Origin: Larix sibirica
Taxonomy: Eukaryota > Streptophyta > Pinopsida > Pinales > Pinaceae
Length of the DNA stretch: 11,992 bases
Assembly (NCBI GenBank): GCA_004151065.3
Contig: NWUY0300019843.1
Span: 35,085 to 47,076, forward strand
Reading direction: 5' to 3'
Under the pieces are notes generated by a model. The model had not been told where the DNA came from. It ran no database searches and was given only the letters and a program-made list of their open reading frames with translations. Each line of letters begins with the position of its first letter. Position 1 is the first letter of the stretch. Shown piece by piece: positions 1 through 7,385 of this stretch. Both the position numbers and the translations under genes were made by a program.

Positions 1-99
1 TTTAATTGCCGATACATAAAACGCTAAATCAATGGTGGGGCCTTGGCCTTGAGCTCCTCACCATGATTAAATAACAATATTTACATCATTTATGATTTA

Positions 100-495
100 A
101 TGAAAAAGGGGGTCAAAATGGGGACATTACAGAGGTTGGGATCGCAAAACATATTGATCATTTTTTTATCAATAACAACTTAGCCAAGAACCTTGGAAGT
201 TTTCACTCTTGGGATCTAAAGTTATGAATATCCAACAATTTTCTAGTCATGTTTGAAACCCGTGTAGGTATGGTGAAGCCATGCACTCCCTTTAAGTATA
301 ATCAAACATGGTATTTAGATGCGGATTTCTTAAATCTAGTTAAATGGGTATGGAGGAACCGTTGATCCATCCCTCGATCTTTCATCTTGTCAACAATTCG
401 TGAGGCCTTTAAAAGCAATTAAACAGGTGGTTATTCAATGGGCTCATAATAAGAGGGATGAAAAGGAGAAATTTCTAAAGCAGTTGGAAACATAA
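100..495 (+). pseudogene. LINE-A endonuclease C-terminus and start of linker (broken)
   Basis: In this stretch pieces of an L1 apurinic-like endonuclease C-terminus are readable. First comes GDITEVGIAKHIDHFFINNN, matching the usual '..IxxRLDRFLxxxxW' end of the fold. Then FKYNQTWYLDADFLNLVKW matches the conserved 'F+FNxxWxxxxDF.xLV' segment after the last catalytic histidine. The two pieces are in different frames and separated by stops, so at least one frameshift lies between them. From about 403 the linker begins in one frame (LKAIKQVVIQWAHNKRDEK) and meets a TAA at 493-495. In L1 elements this enzyme nicks target DNA to prime reverse transcription. Here the active-site half is absent, lying left of the window. 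Assignment to LINE is secure; the exact frame boundaries are approximate. Confidence 0.7.
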
Positions 496-880
496 TTGGA
501 AGAATGTTATAAAACGTATTCGGAAGTCTCCTTTTTAGATGACAAAATGAATTCTATTAAAACCAAAGAAGCACAAAGATGGAAGATATTACTGGATATG
601 GAGAAAGAATGGTGGCTAAAGAGCCGATCCACATGGCTATCCTCTAGTGATCAAAATCCAATTTTTTTCATAGATTTACAAATTATAGAAAGAAAAATAA
701 TACAATATGGGGCCTAATGGATGAACAAGCTAATGTTGTTTTGGGTTTTCGGGAGCTAGCAAGGTTTGGAGTTCATCACTTCTCATAATTGTTGAAAGAA
801 CCGGGCCTTCATACTAATATGGGTGATATAATGAAAATGACATCTTATTTTCCCTGTTTAGTTGAGGATTATGATAACAG
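496..880 (+). pseudogene. LINE-A ORF2 linker between endonuclease and RT
   Basis: A 73-codon open stretch runs from 496 to 717. It is charged and helical, and it includes WWLKSRSTWLSSSDQNPIFF, the counterpart of the very conserved plant L1 motif 'WRLKSRxxWLxxGDxNTxFFH' just upstream of RT. After about 665 the true frame changes: the histidine of FFH and the following RKKNNTIWGLMDEQANVV are read one frame over, so a frameshift sits in the T-run near 660-668. That second frame continues through FRELARFGVHHFS, a stop, and LLKEPGLHTNMGDIMKM, equivalent to the usual 'F..LF..' segment before the RT. The recognised function is only as a spacer and linker domain of ORF2. It is decayed, with no start codon of its own. 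Confidence 0.8.
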
Positions 881-983
881 GTAGGTTTATCAATCGTTTT
901 CAGAGGATTAATTGAAAACAATGATGGTCTCATTTCGTAGGGAACGAAATCCATGACCATATGGCTATCCTATTGAGTTTTTC

Positions 984-1450
984 TTGGATTTTTATGATCT
1001 TATAGATGCATACCTTATTTGAATGGTCGAGGAAGTTAATATAAATGGAATATTTACTCGAGGTATAAACTCTACATTCCTTGCACTTATTCCTAAAAAA
1101 TATCATCCATTATCATTTGATGATTTTAGACCAATTGCTTTGTGCAACTGCAATTATAAAATATTTTCAAAGGTTTTGGCGATGAGAGTAAAAAATATGT
1201 TATCAAACTTCATCTCCTTGGTGCAGTTCGTATTTCTTAAAGGGTGTTTAATCCATGAAACAATAAGCTCTACTGAAGAATCGTTGCATTCTATCAAGCG
1301 TTCATCCAATCTAGCATTCCTTTTCAAATTGGACCTCTCTAGGGCTTATGGCAGGGCATCGTAGTTGTACTTGAGACTTCTTCTCCTACATATTGGTATC
1401 TCTTGGGAGTTTGTTAGATGGATAATGTGTTGTGTTTCAACTCATAGTTT
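984..1450 (+). pseudogene. LINE-A reverse transcriptase, N-terminal half (broken)
   Basis: The frame starting near 984 reads IEFFLDFYDLIDAYLI, a TGA at 1020-1022, then an open stretch to a TAG at 1362-1364. It contains INSTFLALIPKK and FDDFRPIALCNCNYKIFSKV, the N-terminal RT blocks, then VQFVFLKGCLIHETI, and motif A as LFKLDLSRAYGRA. The first, metal-binding Asp of motif A is kept, while the second Asp of the usual 'KAYDR' is Gly. The TAG at 1362-1364 stands where LINEs have Trp, so it is most simply TGG to TAG. The same frame goes on (YLRLLLLHIGISWEFVRWIM) to about 1450 and then ends abruptly. Motif B (RQGDPLSP-type) and motif C (xxDD) are missing, so no polymerase activity is possible. LINE RT identity is clear. 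Confidence 0.9.
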
Positions 1451-1559
1451 TGTTCTACAAAAAATTTGTGTGTGTGTTTCCATTTTATATTGTTTCCTTC
1501 ATTTTGTTCTAAAAATAATCTAGATCGGTAGTTAAACCAATCTAGTTTCAAAACTAATG

Positions 1560-1920
1560 GGAGAATCTGAGAATTGCATAAGGGGACACATCTACACCAA
1601 TTGATACCTTTCCAAAATTAGTAGATTTTTAGTGATTTTTTGTGCTTCCTCTACAATCATGGTCTGTTGGTTAACTTGTTCTGAGGGGAGGAACAACGAT
1701 AAATGTAAAAACATCACTACCCCATCTTGTTAACCATTGAGATAGTATAATGAAAAAATTTCATAGCACTTTTTTGCTATCAATTCAGGTGCATTAAATT
1801 CAACTCCAAAGTAAGGGCTCTAGCAATGTCTTCCATCCATCATTAATCTAGCATAGCCTCCATGATCTTTGTCAAAAAGATCTATTTCTTTTTTGAATTC
1901 TAGATATAGTTGTAAACTCA
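1560..1920 (-). other. Coding-looking fragment of unknown family in repeat A (minus strand)
   Basis: Read on the minus strand from about 1920 down, one frame gives LQLYLEFKKEIDLFDKDHGG, then ARLMMDGRHC, a stop, and PYFGVEFNAPELIAKKCYEI. A shifted frame further on gives VNQQTMIVEEAQKITKNLL. The composition looks like protein rather than random AT-rich DNA, and the same residues are mostly kept in A2 (about 4208-4568) and A3 (about 6856-7216), although those two copies carry an extra frame disturbance and replacements. I do not recognise the family; a retroelement gag-like or host-derived exon are both possible. There is no start codon and stops are present, so at most it is a relic. Its presence inside a repeated segment argues for an element rather than a host gene. 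Confidence 0.3.
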
Positions 1921-1983
1921 TAGTTATCAGTGTTCATATTAGGCTTGAATTACATTTTTGTACCTATCAATTAAAAATTATAA

Positions 1984-2116
1984 TTGTGTTCCTCATGCAA
2001 TGTTGAAACACAACTCATATATATTTTTATAATGCATTTCCTTTTAACATTTCTATTGTGTTTCTTGTGCAAGTTAACACACAACTCATATATATTTTTG
2101 TAATGCATTTCTTTTG
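1984..2116. repeat. 72-bp tandem duplication inside repeat A (copy 1)
   Basis: TTGTGTTCCTCATGCAA begins at 1984 and TTGTGTTTCTTGTGCAA at 2056, a period of 72. Both are followed by ACACAACTCATATATATTTT and AATGCATTTC. The second unit ends near 2116. The same pair is at 4632-4764. In the third copy the first unit (from 7296) is complete and the second is cut at 7385 by LINE-B. A 63-codon minus-strand frame across this pair is AT-rich noise and is not called. Confidence 0.85.
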
Positions 2117-2313
2117 AAAATATGACATATGTTTGGAATCATATTTACCAAAAAAAAATAAATGCGTGTACATTTTTATAATATTTATCTCGAAAAGGAA
2201 AAATAAAAGCATGACCAAATTTAAGTTACAACTCGTAGTATTTCCATATTGGTAAATGATATTAAAATTGCTGAATATTTTTTCTCATGTTTATTTAGGT
2301 CTTGACAATCATG

Positions 2314-2427
2314 TATGTCACTAAATTGTTTCTTTCTTAGTACTATTTTCCTTTCATACTCCCTTAACTCTATGTTACCAAATTGTTACTTTCTAAGTCC
2401 ATTTTTCCTTTCATAAGCCTTTAACTC
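2314..2427. repeat. 57-bp tandem duplication
   Basis: TATGTCACTAAATTGTTTCT at 2314 and TATGTTACCAAATTGTTACT at 2371 start two adjacent 57-bp units. Both end in CTTAACTC or TTTAACTC and are roughly 80% alike. Repeated at 4962-5075 in the second unit. No coding sense was found. Confidence 0.8.
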
Positions 2428-2504
2428 TACTATTTTGGTATACTCGTAGTTGACTTTTATTGTCACTTTGTTGTTCATACCTATCTATATGAAATAATAG
2501 CTAT

Positions 2505-2575
2505 TATCCACTTAAAGACTTCTTTAGCAATTTCTCCAACTATCCACTTAAACAATTCTTTAGTAATCCTCCAAC
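2505..2575. repeat. 36/35-bp tandem duplication
   Basis: TATCCACTTAAAGACTTCTT (2505) and TATCCACTTAAACAATTCTT (2541) begin two adjacent units that both end in CTCCAAC or CCTCCAAC. Repeated at 5153-5223 in the second unit. Confidence 0.75.
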
Positions 2576-2712
2576 TTGTAAGAAATTACATATACATTAA
2601 ATAATGATACTTTTTTTCCTAAGAAAAAAACAGATTTATATTTCCAACTAAAAAAAAAAATACATTCCTCAACTTATCAGCTTATTGCCTAATAGACATA
2701 TAGTCTACTATT

Positions 2713-3802
2713 TCAAAATATTCCATAGGATGACCATAACCTTCCTTCATATGTTTTTGACTTATCAACCTCTGGATAGTATCTACAAAATAACTCCCTA
2801 TTATCACAATTACATAGCTTAATTATTTCGACATATAGATATGCACTATTCAATGACTGCATACATGTTATATAATTTTCAAAATAAGGAGTATGAAGAG
2901 GAAGAGACCAATGTATTCCCTCATAATTCCTCTTCGATAACTCGATGAGCTTCTGCTTGTAGTCCTTATTTTGATAGATTTTCTACATTAAAATTGAACT
3001 ACTGATAAATGTGATGAAAGGAGATATTATCAAAAGTTGCAACAATTTCCTTGAGATGCAATTCCAAATTTAAGATAAAGGAATTGTGTACCTTGGATCT
3101 ACCCTACATACATTGAATAAAGGCATTGTGTACCTACGATCTACCCTACATCCATTGAATAAAAAAACATCAAATCACCGAAAACTTGTAAATCCTTGTA
3201 AGTGTGATGAAAGGAGATATTATCAAAAATTGCAGCAATTTCCATGAGATGCAATTCCAAATTTAAGATAAAGGCATTGTGTACCCGGGATCTACCCTAC
3301 ATCCATTGAATAAAAAAACATCAAATCACCAAAAACTTGTAAATCCTTCATTCCTTTTTGAGCATCCATCTTTAGCAATAGAAGTAAGGCCATAAGTTCA
3401 CTAAATTTATTTGTTCCCGATCCAACTAAAGATTTCCCTTTAATATAATGAAGTTTTGAAATGAAAAGAAAAAAACCAGCACCACAACATTTTCCATTAT
3501 CTTAGCTCGCACCATCGAAAAATCCCCATAGTATATTTTGATTAATCACTGGAGGCTTAGAGGCATAGTTAGGGTACCTGGAAATAGGCTCAGTCGAGAC
3601 ACTTTGATAGAACTGGAAATGAGAGATAATGCTTGAGAAACCACCTAAAAACTAGGGATAAGAGAATTTCCAAAAATATTTTCATTCTACACAGTCTAGA
3701 TGCACCATACAACCACAAAGGGGAGGACTTGTATGTTATTTAGATCCTTTAGCGATAACCATAACTTCATGTTTTCAAGAACATTAGCATGATCCCATAG
3801 AT
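2713..3802 (-). pseudogene. Decayed LINE tail with type-1 RNase H domain (unit copy 1)
   Basis: On the minus strand, from 3802 down, one frame reads LWDHANVLENMKLWLSLKDL and VLPFVVVWCI, then NENIFGNSLIPSF: the region after the zinc-binding part of plant LINE ORF2, with stops where Trp or Arg are expected. A frameshift near 3540 leads to WGFFDGAS, a TAA (3504-3502), NGKCCGAGFFLFISKLHYI, GSGTNKFSELMALLLLLKM and LQVFGDLMFFIQWM. These supply the RNase H acidic residues: Asp at 3516-3514, Glu at 3399-3397 and Asp at 3327-3325, all in one frame. Further on, IAAIFDNISFHHTY and ENLSKxGLQAEA match the C-terminal 'FxHIYRExNxxADxLSKxGLQ' signature. A 193/151-bp internal tandem duplication breaks the frame. 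The frame after it stays open to a TGA at 2715-2713. RNase H in such elements removes the RNA strand after reverse transcription. This copy is dead. Confidence 0.75.
3011..3348. repeat. 193/151-bp tandem duplication within the RNase H relic
   Basis: GTGATGAAAGGAGATATTAT occurs at 3011 and 3204. The first unit is 193 bp (3011-3203). The second runs to about 3348 and is 42 bp shorter, because the first contains an extra 42-bp tandem copy (3077-3118 and 3119-3160, sharing ATTGTGTACC and CTACCCTACAT). In coding sense the repeat doubles the segment from KDLQVFGDLMFFIQWM to ISFHHTY. 42 is a multiple of three but 151 is not, so the larger duplication shifts the frame. The duplication therefore either occurred after the element died or killed it. 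Same arrangement at 5659-5996. Confidence 0.85.
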
Positions 3803-3840
3803 TGGATATCGTCCTATTTTTTTTCCTTTCTTATTCCTTT

Positions 3841-3862
3841 GATTCGGAGGATTCGGAGGATT
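3841..3862. repeat. 9-bp direct repeat GATTCGGAG, two and a half copies
   Basis: GATTCGGAG occupies 3841-3849 and 3850-3858, followed by GATT. It lies just upstream (minus sense) of the RNase H relic, beside an 8-base T run. Repeated at 6489-6510. Probably simple slippage. Confidence 0.8.
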
Positions 3863-4106
3863 AGCTGTGTTTAACTACTCAAATCTATGAGTTTGTTGCA
3901 TGGGAGAATGATGTACTAGATTTACCTCGAGTTGAGTTACAGCCTCATTGTAACTCAACTCTTGCAAATGAGCATAGCCGGAACATCTCTCTTCAGAGAT
4001 AAGATACCACCATCTGAGCTACTTTCTATTGTTTGCAGTTTATAGTGTTTTTCCATTCCAATCATTAATAGAATTTGGGATTTATTGTACTATTGTGTTT
4101 CCTACA
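3863..4106. other. Possible LTR-like or regulatory remnant around the palindrome
   Basis: This is moderately GC-richer than the surroundings and non-coding, containing the palindrome, CTCTCTTCAGAGATAAGATA and a final CATTAATAGAATTTGG. It could be read as a small LTR from TGTTGCATGGGAGAATG (3893) to CCTACA (4106), but no primer-binding site follows and no partner LTR exists other than the duplicated copy at 6511-6754. I cannot assign it; listed so the stretch is not blank. Confidence 0.25.
3929..3961. repeat. Perfect 13-bp inverted repeat with 7-base loop
   Basis: GAGTTGAGTTACA at 3929-3941 is followed by the loop GCCTCAT (3942-3948) and the exact complement TGTAACTCAACTC (3949-3961). As RNA or single-stranded DNA it would form a stable hairpin. 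It sits in a less AT-rich stretch (3890-4060) that resembles the regulatory part of a plant LTR, but no terminal motifs confirm that. Its twin is at 6577-6609. Confidence 0.85.
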
Positions 4107-4764
4107 AAAAAATTGTGTGTTTGTTTCCAGTTTATATTGTTTCCTTCATTTTGTTCTACAAATAATCTCGATCGGTAGTTAAACCAATCTAGTTTCAAAA
4201 CTAATGGGAGAATTTCAGAATTGCATAAGGGGACACATCTACACCGATTGATACCTTTCCAAAAATAGTAGATTTTAAGTGATTTTTTGTGGTTCCTCTA
4301 CAATCATGGTCTATTGGTTAACTTGTTCCAAGGGGAGGAACAATGATAAATGTAAAGAACATCACTACCCCATCTTGTTAACCATTGAGATAGTATAATG
4401 ATAAAATTTCATTGCACTTTTTTGCTAGCAATTCAAGTGCATTAAATTCAACTCCAAAGTAGGGTCTCTAGCAATGTCTTCCATCCATCATTAGTCTAGC
4501 ATAGCCTCCATGATCTTTGTCAAAAAGATCTATTTCTTTTTTGAATTCTAGATATAGTTGTAAACTCATAGTTATCAGTGTTCATATTAGGCTTGAATTA
4601 CATTTTTGTACCTATCAATTAAAAATTATAATTGTGTTCCTCATGCAATGTTGAAACACAACTCATATATATTTTTATAATGCATTTCCTTTTAACATTT
4701 CTATTGTGTTTCTTGTGCAAGTTAACACACAACTCATATATATTTTTGTAATGCATTTCTTTTG
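4098..4764. repeat. Repeat A, central mosaic copy (A2)
   Basis: From 4098 to 4603 it is identical to A3 (6746-7251). From 4495 onward it is identical to A1 (from 1847). The last A1/A2 difference is at 1846/4494 (A against G) and the first A2/A3 difference at 4604/7252. The switch therefore lies within 4495-4603. A copy whose left part belongs to one neighbour and right part to the other is the standard footprint of unequal homologous exchange. Confidence 0.8.
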
Positions 4765-5360
4765 AAAATATGACATATGTTTGGAATCATATTTACCAAA
4801 AAAAAATAAATGCGTGTACATTTTTATAATATTTATCTCGAAAAGGAAAAATAAAAGCATGACCAAATTTAAGTTACAACTCGTAGTATTTCCATATTGG
4901 TAAATGATATTAAAATTGCTGAATATTTTTTCTCATGTTTATTTAGGTCTTGACAATCATGTATGTCACTAAATTGTTTCTTTCTTAGTACTATTTTCCT
5001 TTCATACTCCCTTAACTCTATGTTACCAAATTGTTACTTTCTAAGTCCATTTTTCCTTTCATAAGCCTTTAACTCTACTATTTTGGTATACTCGTAGTTG
5101 ACTTTTATTGTCACTTTGTTGTTCATACCTATCTATATGAAATAATAGCTATTATCCACTTAAAGACTTCTTTAGCAATTTCTCCAACTATCCACTTAAA
5201 CAATTCTTTAGTAATCCTCCAACTTGTAAGAAATTACATATACATTAAATAATGATACTTTTTTTCCTAAGAAAAAAACAGATTTATATTTCCAACTAAA
5301 AAAAAAAATACATTCCTCAACTTATCAGCTTATTGCCTAATAGACATATAGTCTACTATT

Positions 5361-6450
5361 TCAAAATATTCCATAGGATGACCATAACCTTCCTTCATAT
5401 GTTTTTGACTTATCAACCTCTGGATAGTATCTACAAAATAACTCCCTATTATCACAATTACATAGCTTAATTATTTCGACATATAGATATGCACTATTCA
5501 ATGACTGCATACATGTTATATAATTTTCAAAATAAGGAGTATGAAGAGGAAGAGACCAATGTATTCCCTCATAATTCCTCTTCGATAACTCGATGAGCTT
5601 CTGCTTGTAGTCCTTATTTTGATAGATTTTCTACATTAAAATTGAACTACTGATAAATGTGATGAAAGGAGATATTATCAAAAGTTGCAACAATTTCCTT
5701 GAGATGCAATTCCAAATTTAAGATAAAGGAATTGTGTACCTTGGATCTACCCTACATACATTGAATAAAGGCATTGTGTACCTACGATCTACCCTACATC
5801 CATTGAATAAAAAAACATCAAATCACCGAAAACTTGTAAATCCTTGTAAGTGTGATGAAAGGAGATATTATCAAAAATTGCAGCAATTTCCATGAGATGC
5901 AATTCCAAATTTAAGATAAAGGCATTGTGTACCCGGGATCTACCCTACATCCATTGAATAAAAAAACATCAAATCACCAAAAACTTGTAAATCCTTCATT
6001 CCTTTTTGAGCATCCATCTTTAGCAATAGAAGTAAGGCCATAAGTTCACTAAATTTATTTGTTCCCGATCCAACTAAAGATTTCCCTTTAATATAATGAA
6101 GTTTTGAAATGAAAAGAAAAAAACCAGCACCACAACATTTTCCATTATCTTAGCTCGCACCATCGAAAAATCCCCATAGTATATTTTGATTAATCACTGG
6201 AGGCTTAGAGGCATAGTTAGGGTACCTGGAAATAGGCTCAGTCGAGACACTTTGATAGAACTGGAAATGAGAGATAATGCTTGAGAAACCACCTAAAAAC
6301 TAGGGATAAGAGAATTTCCAAAAATATTTTCATTCTACACAGTCTAGATGCACCATACAACCACAAAGGGGAGGACTTGTATGTTATTTAGATCCTTTAG
6401 CGATAACCATAACTTCATGTTTTCAAGAACATTAGCATGATCCCATAGAT
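5361..6450 (-). pseudogene. Decayed LINE tail with RNase H domain (unit copy 2)
   Basis: This is an exact duplicate of the relic at 2713-3802, shifted by 2648. It has the same stops, the same frameshift and the same 193/151-bp internal duplication (5659-5996). Catalytic-position codons are Asp 6164-6162, Glu 6047-6045 and Asp 5975-5973. The shared lesions show that the element was already dead when the block was duplicated, so this is one relic copied, not two insertions. Confidence 0.75.
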
Positions 6451-6576
6451 TGGATATCGTCCTATTTTTTTTCCTTTCTTATTCCTTTGATTCGGAGGAT
6501 TCGGAGGATTAGCTGTGTTTAACTACTCAAATCTATGAGTTTGTTGCATGGGAGAATGATGTACTAGATTTACCTC

Positions 6577-6609
6577 GAGTTGAGTTACAGCCTCATTGTA
6601 ACTCAACTC
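6577..6609. repeat. Second copy of the 13-bp-stem inverted repeat
   Basis: Identical to 3929-3961: stem 6577-6589 and 6597-6609, loop GCCTCAT. Confidence 0.85.
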
Positions 6610-6745
6610 TTGCAAATGAGCATAGCCGGAACATCTCTCTTCAGAGATAAGATACCACCATCTGAGCTACTTTCTATTGTTTGCAGTTTATAGTGTTTTT
6701 CCATTCCAATCATTAATAGAATTTGGGATTTATTGTACTATTGTG

Positions 6746-7385
6746 TTTCCTACAAAAAAATTGTGTGTTTGTTTCCAGTTTATATTGTTTCCTTCATTTT
6801 GTTCTACAAATAATCTCGATCGGTAGTTAAACCAATCTAGTTTCAAAACTAATGGGAGAATTTCAGAATTGCATAAGGGGACACATCTACACCGATTGAT
6901 ACCTTTCCAAAAATAGTAGATTTTAAGTGATTTTTTGTGGTTCCTCTACAATCATGGTCTATTGGTTAACTTGTTCCAAGGGGAGGAACAATGATAAATG
7001 TAAAGAACATCACTACCCCATCTTGTTAACCATTGAGATAGTATAATGATAAAATTTCATTGCACTTTTTTGCTAGCAATTCAAGTGCATTAAATTCAAC
7101 TCCAAAGTAGGGTCTCTAGCAATGTCTTCCATCCATCATTAGTCTAGCATAGCCTCCATGATCTTTGTCAAAAAGATCTATTTCTTTTTTGAATTCTAGA
7201 TATAGTTGTAAACTCATAGTTATCAGTGTTCATATTAGGCTTGAATTACATATACTTCCAATAGAGATTTTGTACCTATGAATTAAAAACTCTAATTGTG
7301 TTCCTCATGCAATGTTAAAACACAACTCATATATATTTTTATAATGCATTTTATTTTAACATTTCTAATGTGTTTCTTGTGCAAG
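6746..7385. repeat. Repeat A, right copy (A3), interrupted by LINE-B
   Basis: It is identical to A2 up to 7251. Then come a 16-bp insertion relative to A1 and A2 (7252-7267) and scattered substitutions. Similarity continues through the first 72-bp sub-repeat and about 19 bp of the second, ending at GCAAG (7381-7385), after which the T-run and 3' UTR of LINE-B begin. The rest of A3 and its outer boundary must lie beyond LINE-B, outside the window. Confidence 0.8.

Larger units (their letters stand above)
1..1450 (+). mobile_element. LINE-A: truncated, decayed L1-type retrotransposon ORF2 fragment
   Basis: Translations of the + strand, moving between frames, give the expected order of a plant L1 ORF2: end of the endonuclease, lysine- and glutamate-rich linker, then the N-terminal half of the reverse transcriptase. 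Both ends are missing. The left part runs off the window edge. On the right, similarity to RT stops at about 1450, after motif A and the short stretch that precedes motif B, where the tandem-repeat block begins. No RT catalytic Asp-Asp box, RNase H or poly(A) tail belonging to this element is seen. Several stops and at least one frameshift make it non-functional. It belongs to a different LINE lineage from LINE-B at 7386-11992, because the shared RT segments differ strongly (for example LCNCNYKIFSKVL against LCNVIYKIITKVL). Confidence 0.85.
1450..2116. repeat. Repeat A, left copy (A1)
   Basis: This stretch recurs at about 4098-4764 (A2) and 6746-7385 (A3, truncated by LINE-B). A1 is the diverged copy: about 5% different from A2 and A3 over 1450-1846, then identical to A2. 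The left edge coincides with the loss of similarity to LINE-A, so it looks like a true element boundary. It starts near TGTTCTACAAAAAA. A pair of direct repeats ~2.65 kb apart would fit LTRs of a small element, but I find no primer-binding site, no convincing polypurine tract and no clean TG...CA ends, so it is called only as a repeat. Confidence 0.75.
2117..2712. other. AT-rich spacer, no gene seen
   Basis: Apart from the 57-bp and 36-bp tandem pairs described separately and an 11-base A run at 2651-2661, nothing is recognisable here. It lies downstream (minus-strand sense) of the RNase H relic and could be the old element's 3' untranslated region, but no polyadenylation signal, tail or boundary can be shown. 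The identical stretch is 4765-5360. Confidence 0.5.
1450..7385. repeat. Tandem block of a 2648-bp unit: two full copies plus a partial third
   Basis: Position x matches position x+2648 throughout. Full copies are 1450-4097 and 4098-6745; the partial third is 6746-7385 and ends where LINE-B is inserted. Compared by eye, 1847-4603 and 4495-7251 are identical (2757 bp). Left of that, copy 1 (1450-1846) differs from copy 2 by roughly two dozen changes, including a one-base indel near 1708. Copies 2 and 3 are identical from 4098 to 4603 against 6746 to 7251, and then diverge. The block is AT-rich and holds no intact ORF worth calling. Its recognisable content is decayed retroelement tail on the minus strand. 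Perfect identity means either a very recent duplication or an assembly duplication. Confidence 0.95.

Noticed and set aside
2027-2218. 63-codon minus-strand frame, repeated at 4675-4866
   Set aside because: It lies over the AT-rich 72-bp tandem repeat, is made of Ile/Lys/Phe-type codons, and is identical in the second copy only because the whole unit is duplicated.
3011-3348. CRISPR-like or regularly spaced repeat array
   Set aside because: The repeats are head-to-tail duplications of different lengths without unique spacers of constant size, in an evidently plant retroelement setting.
3893-4106. Solo LTR of a copia-type element
   Set aside because: Only weak TG/CA ends, no primer-binding site and no target-site duplication; kept as a low-confidence remnant only.
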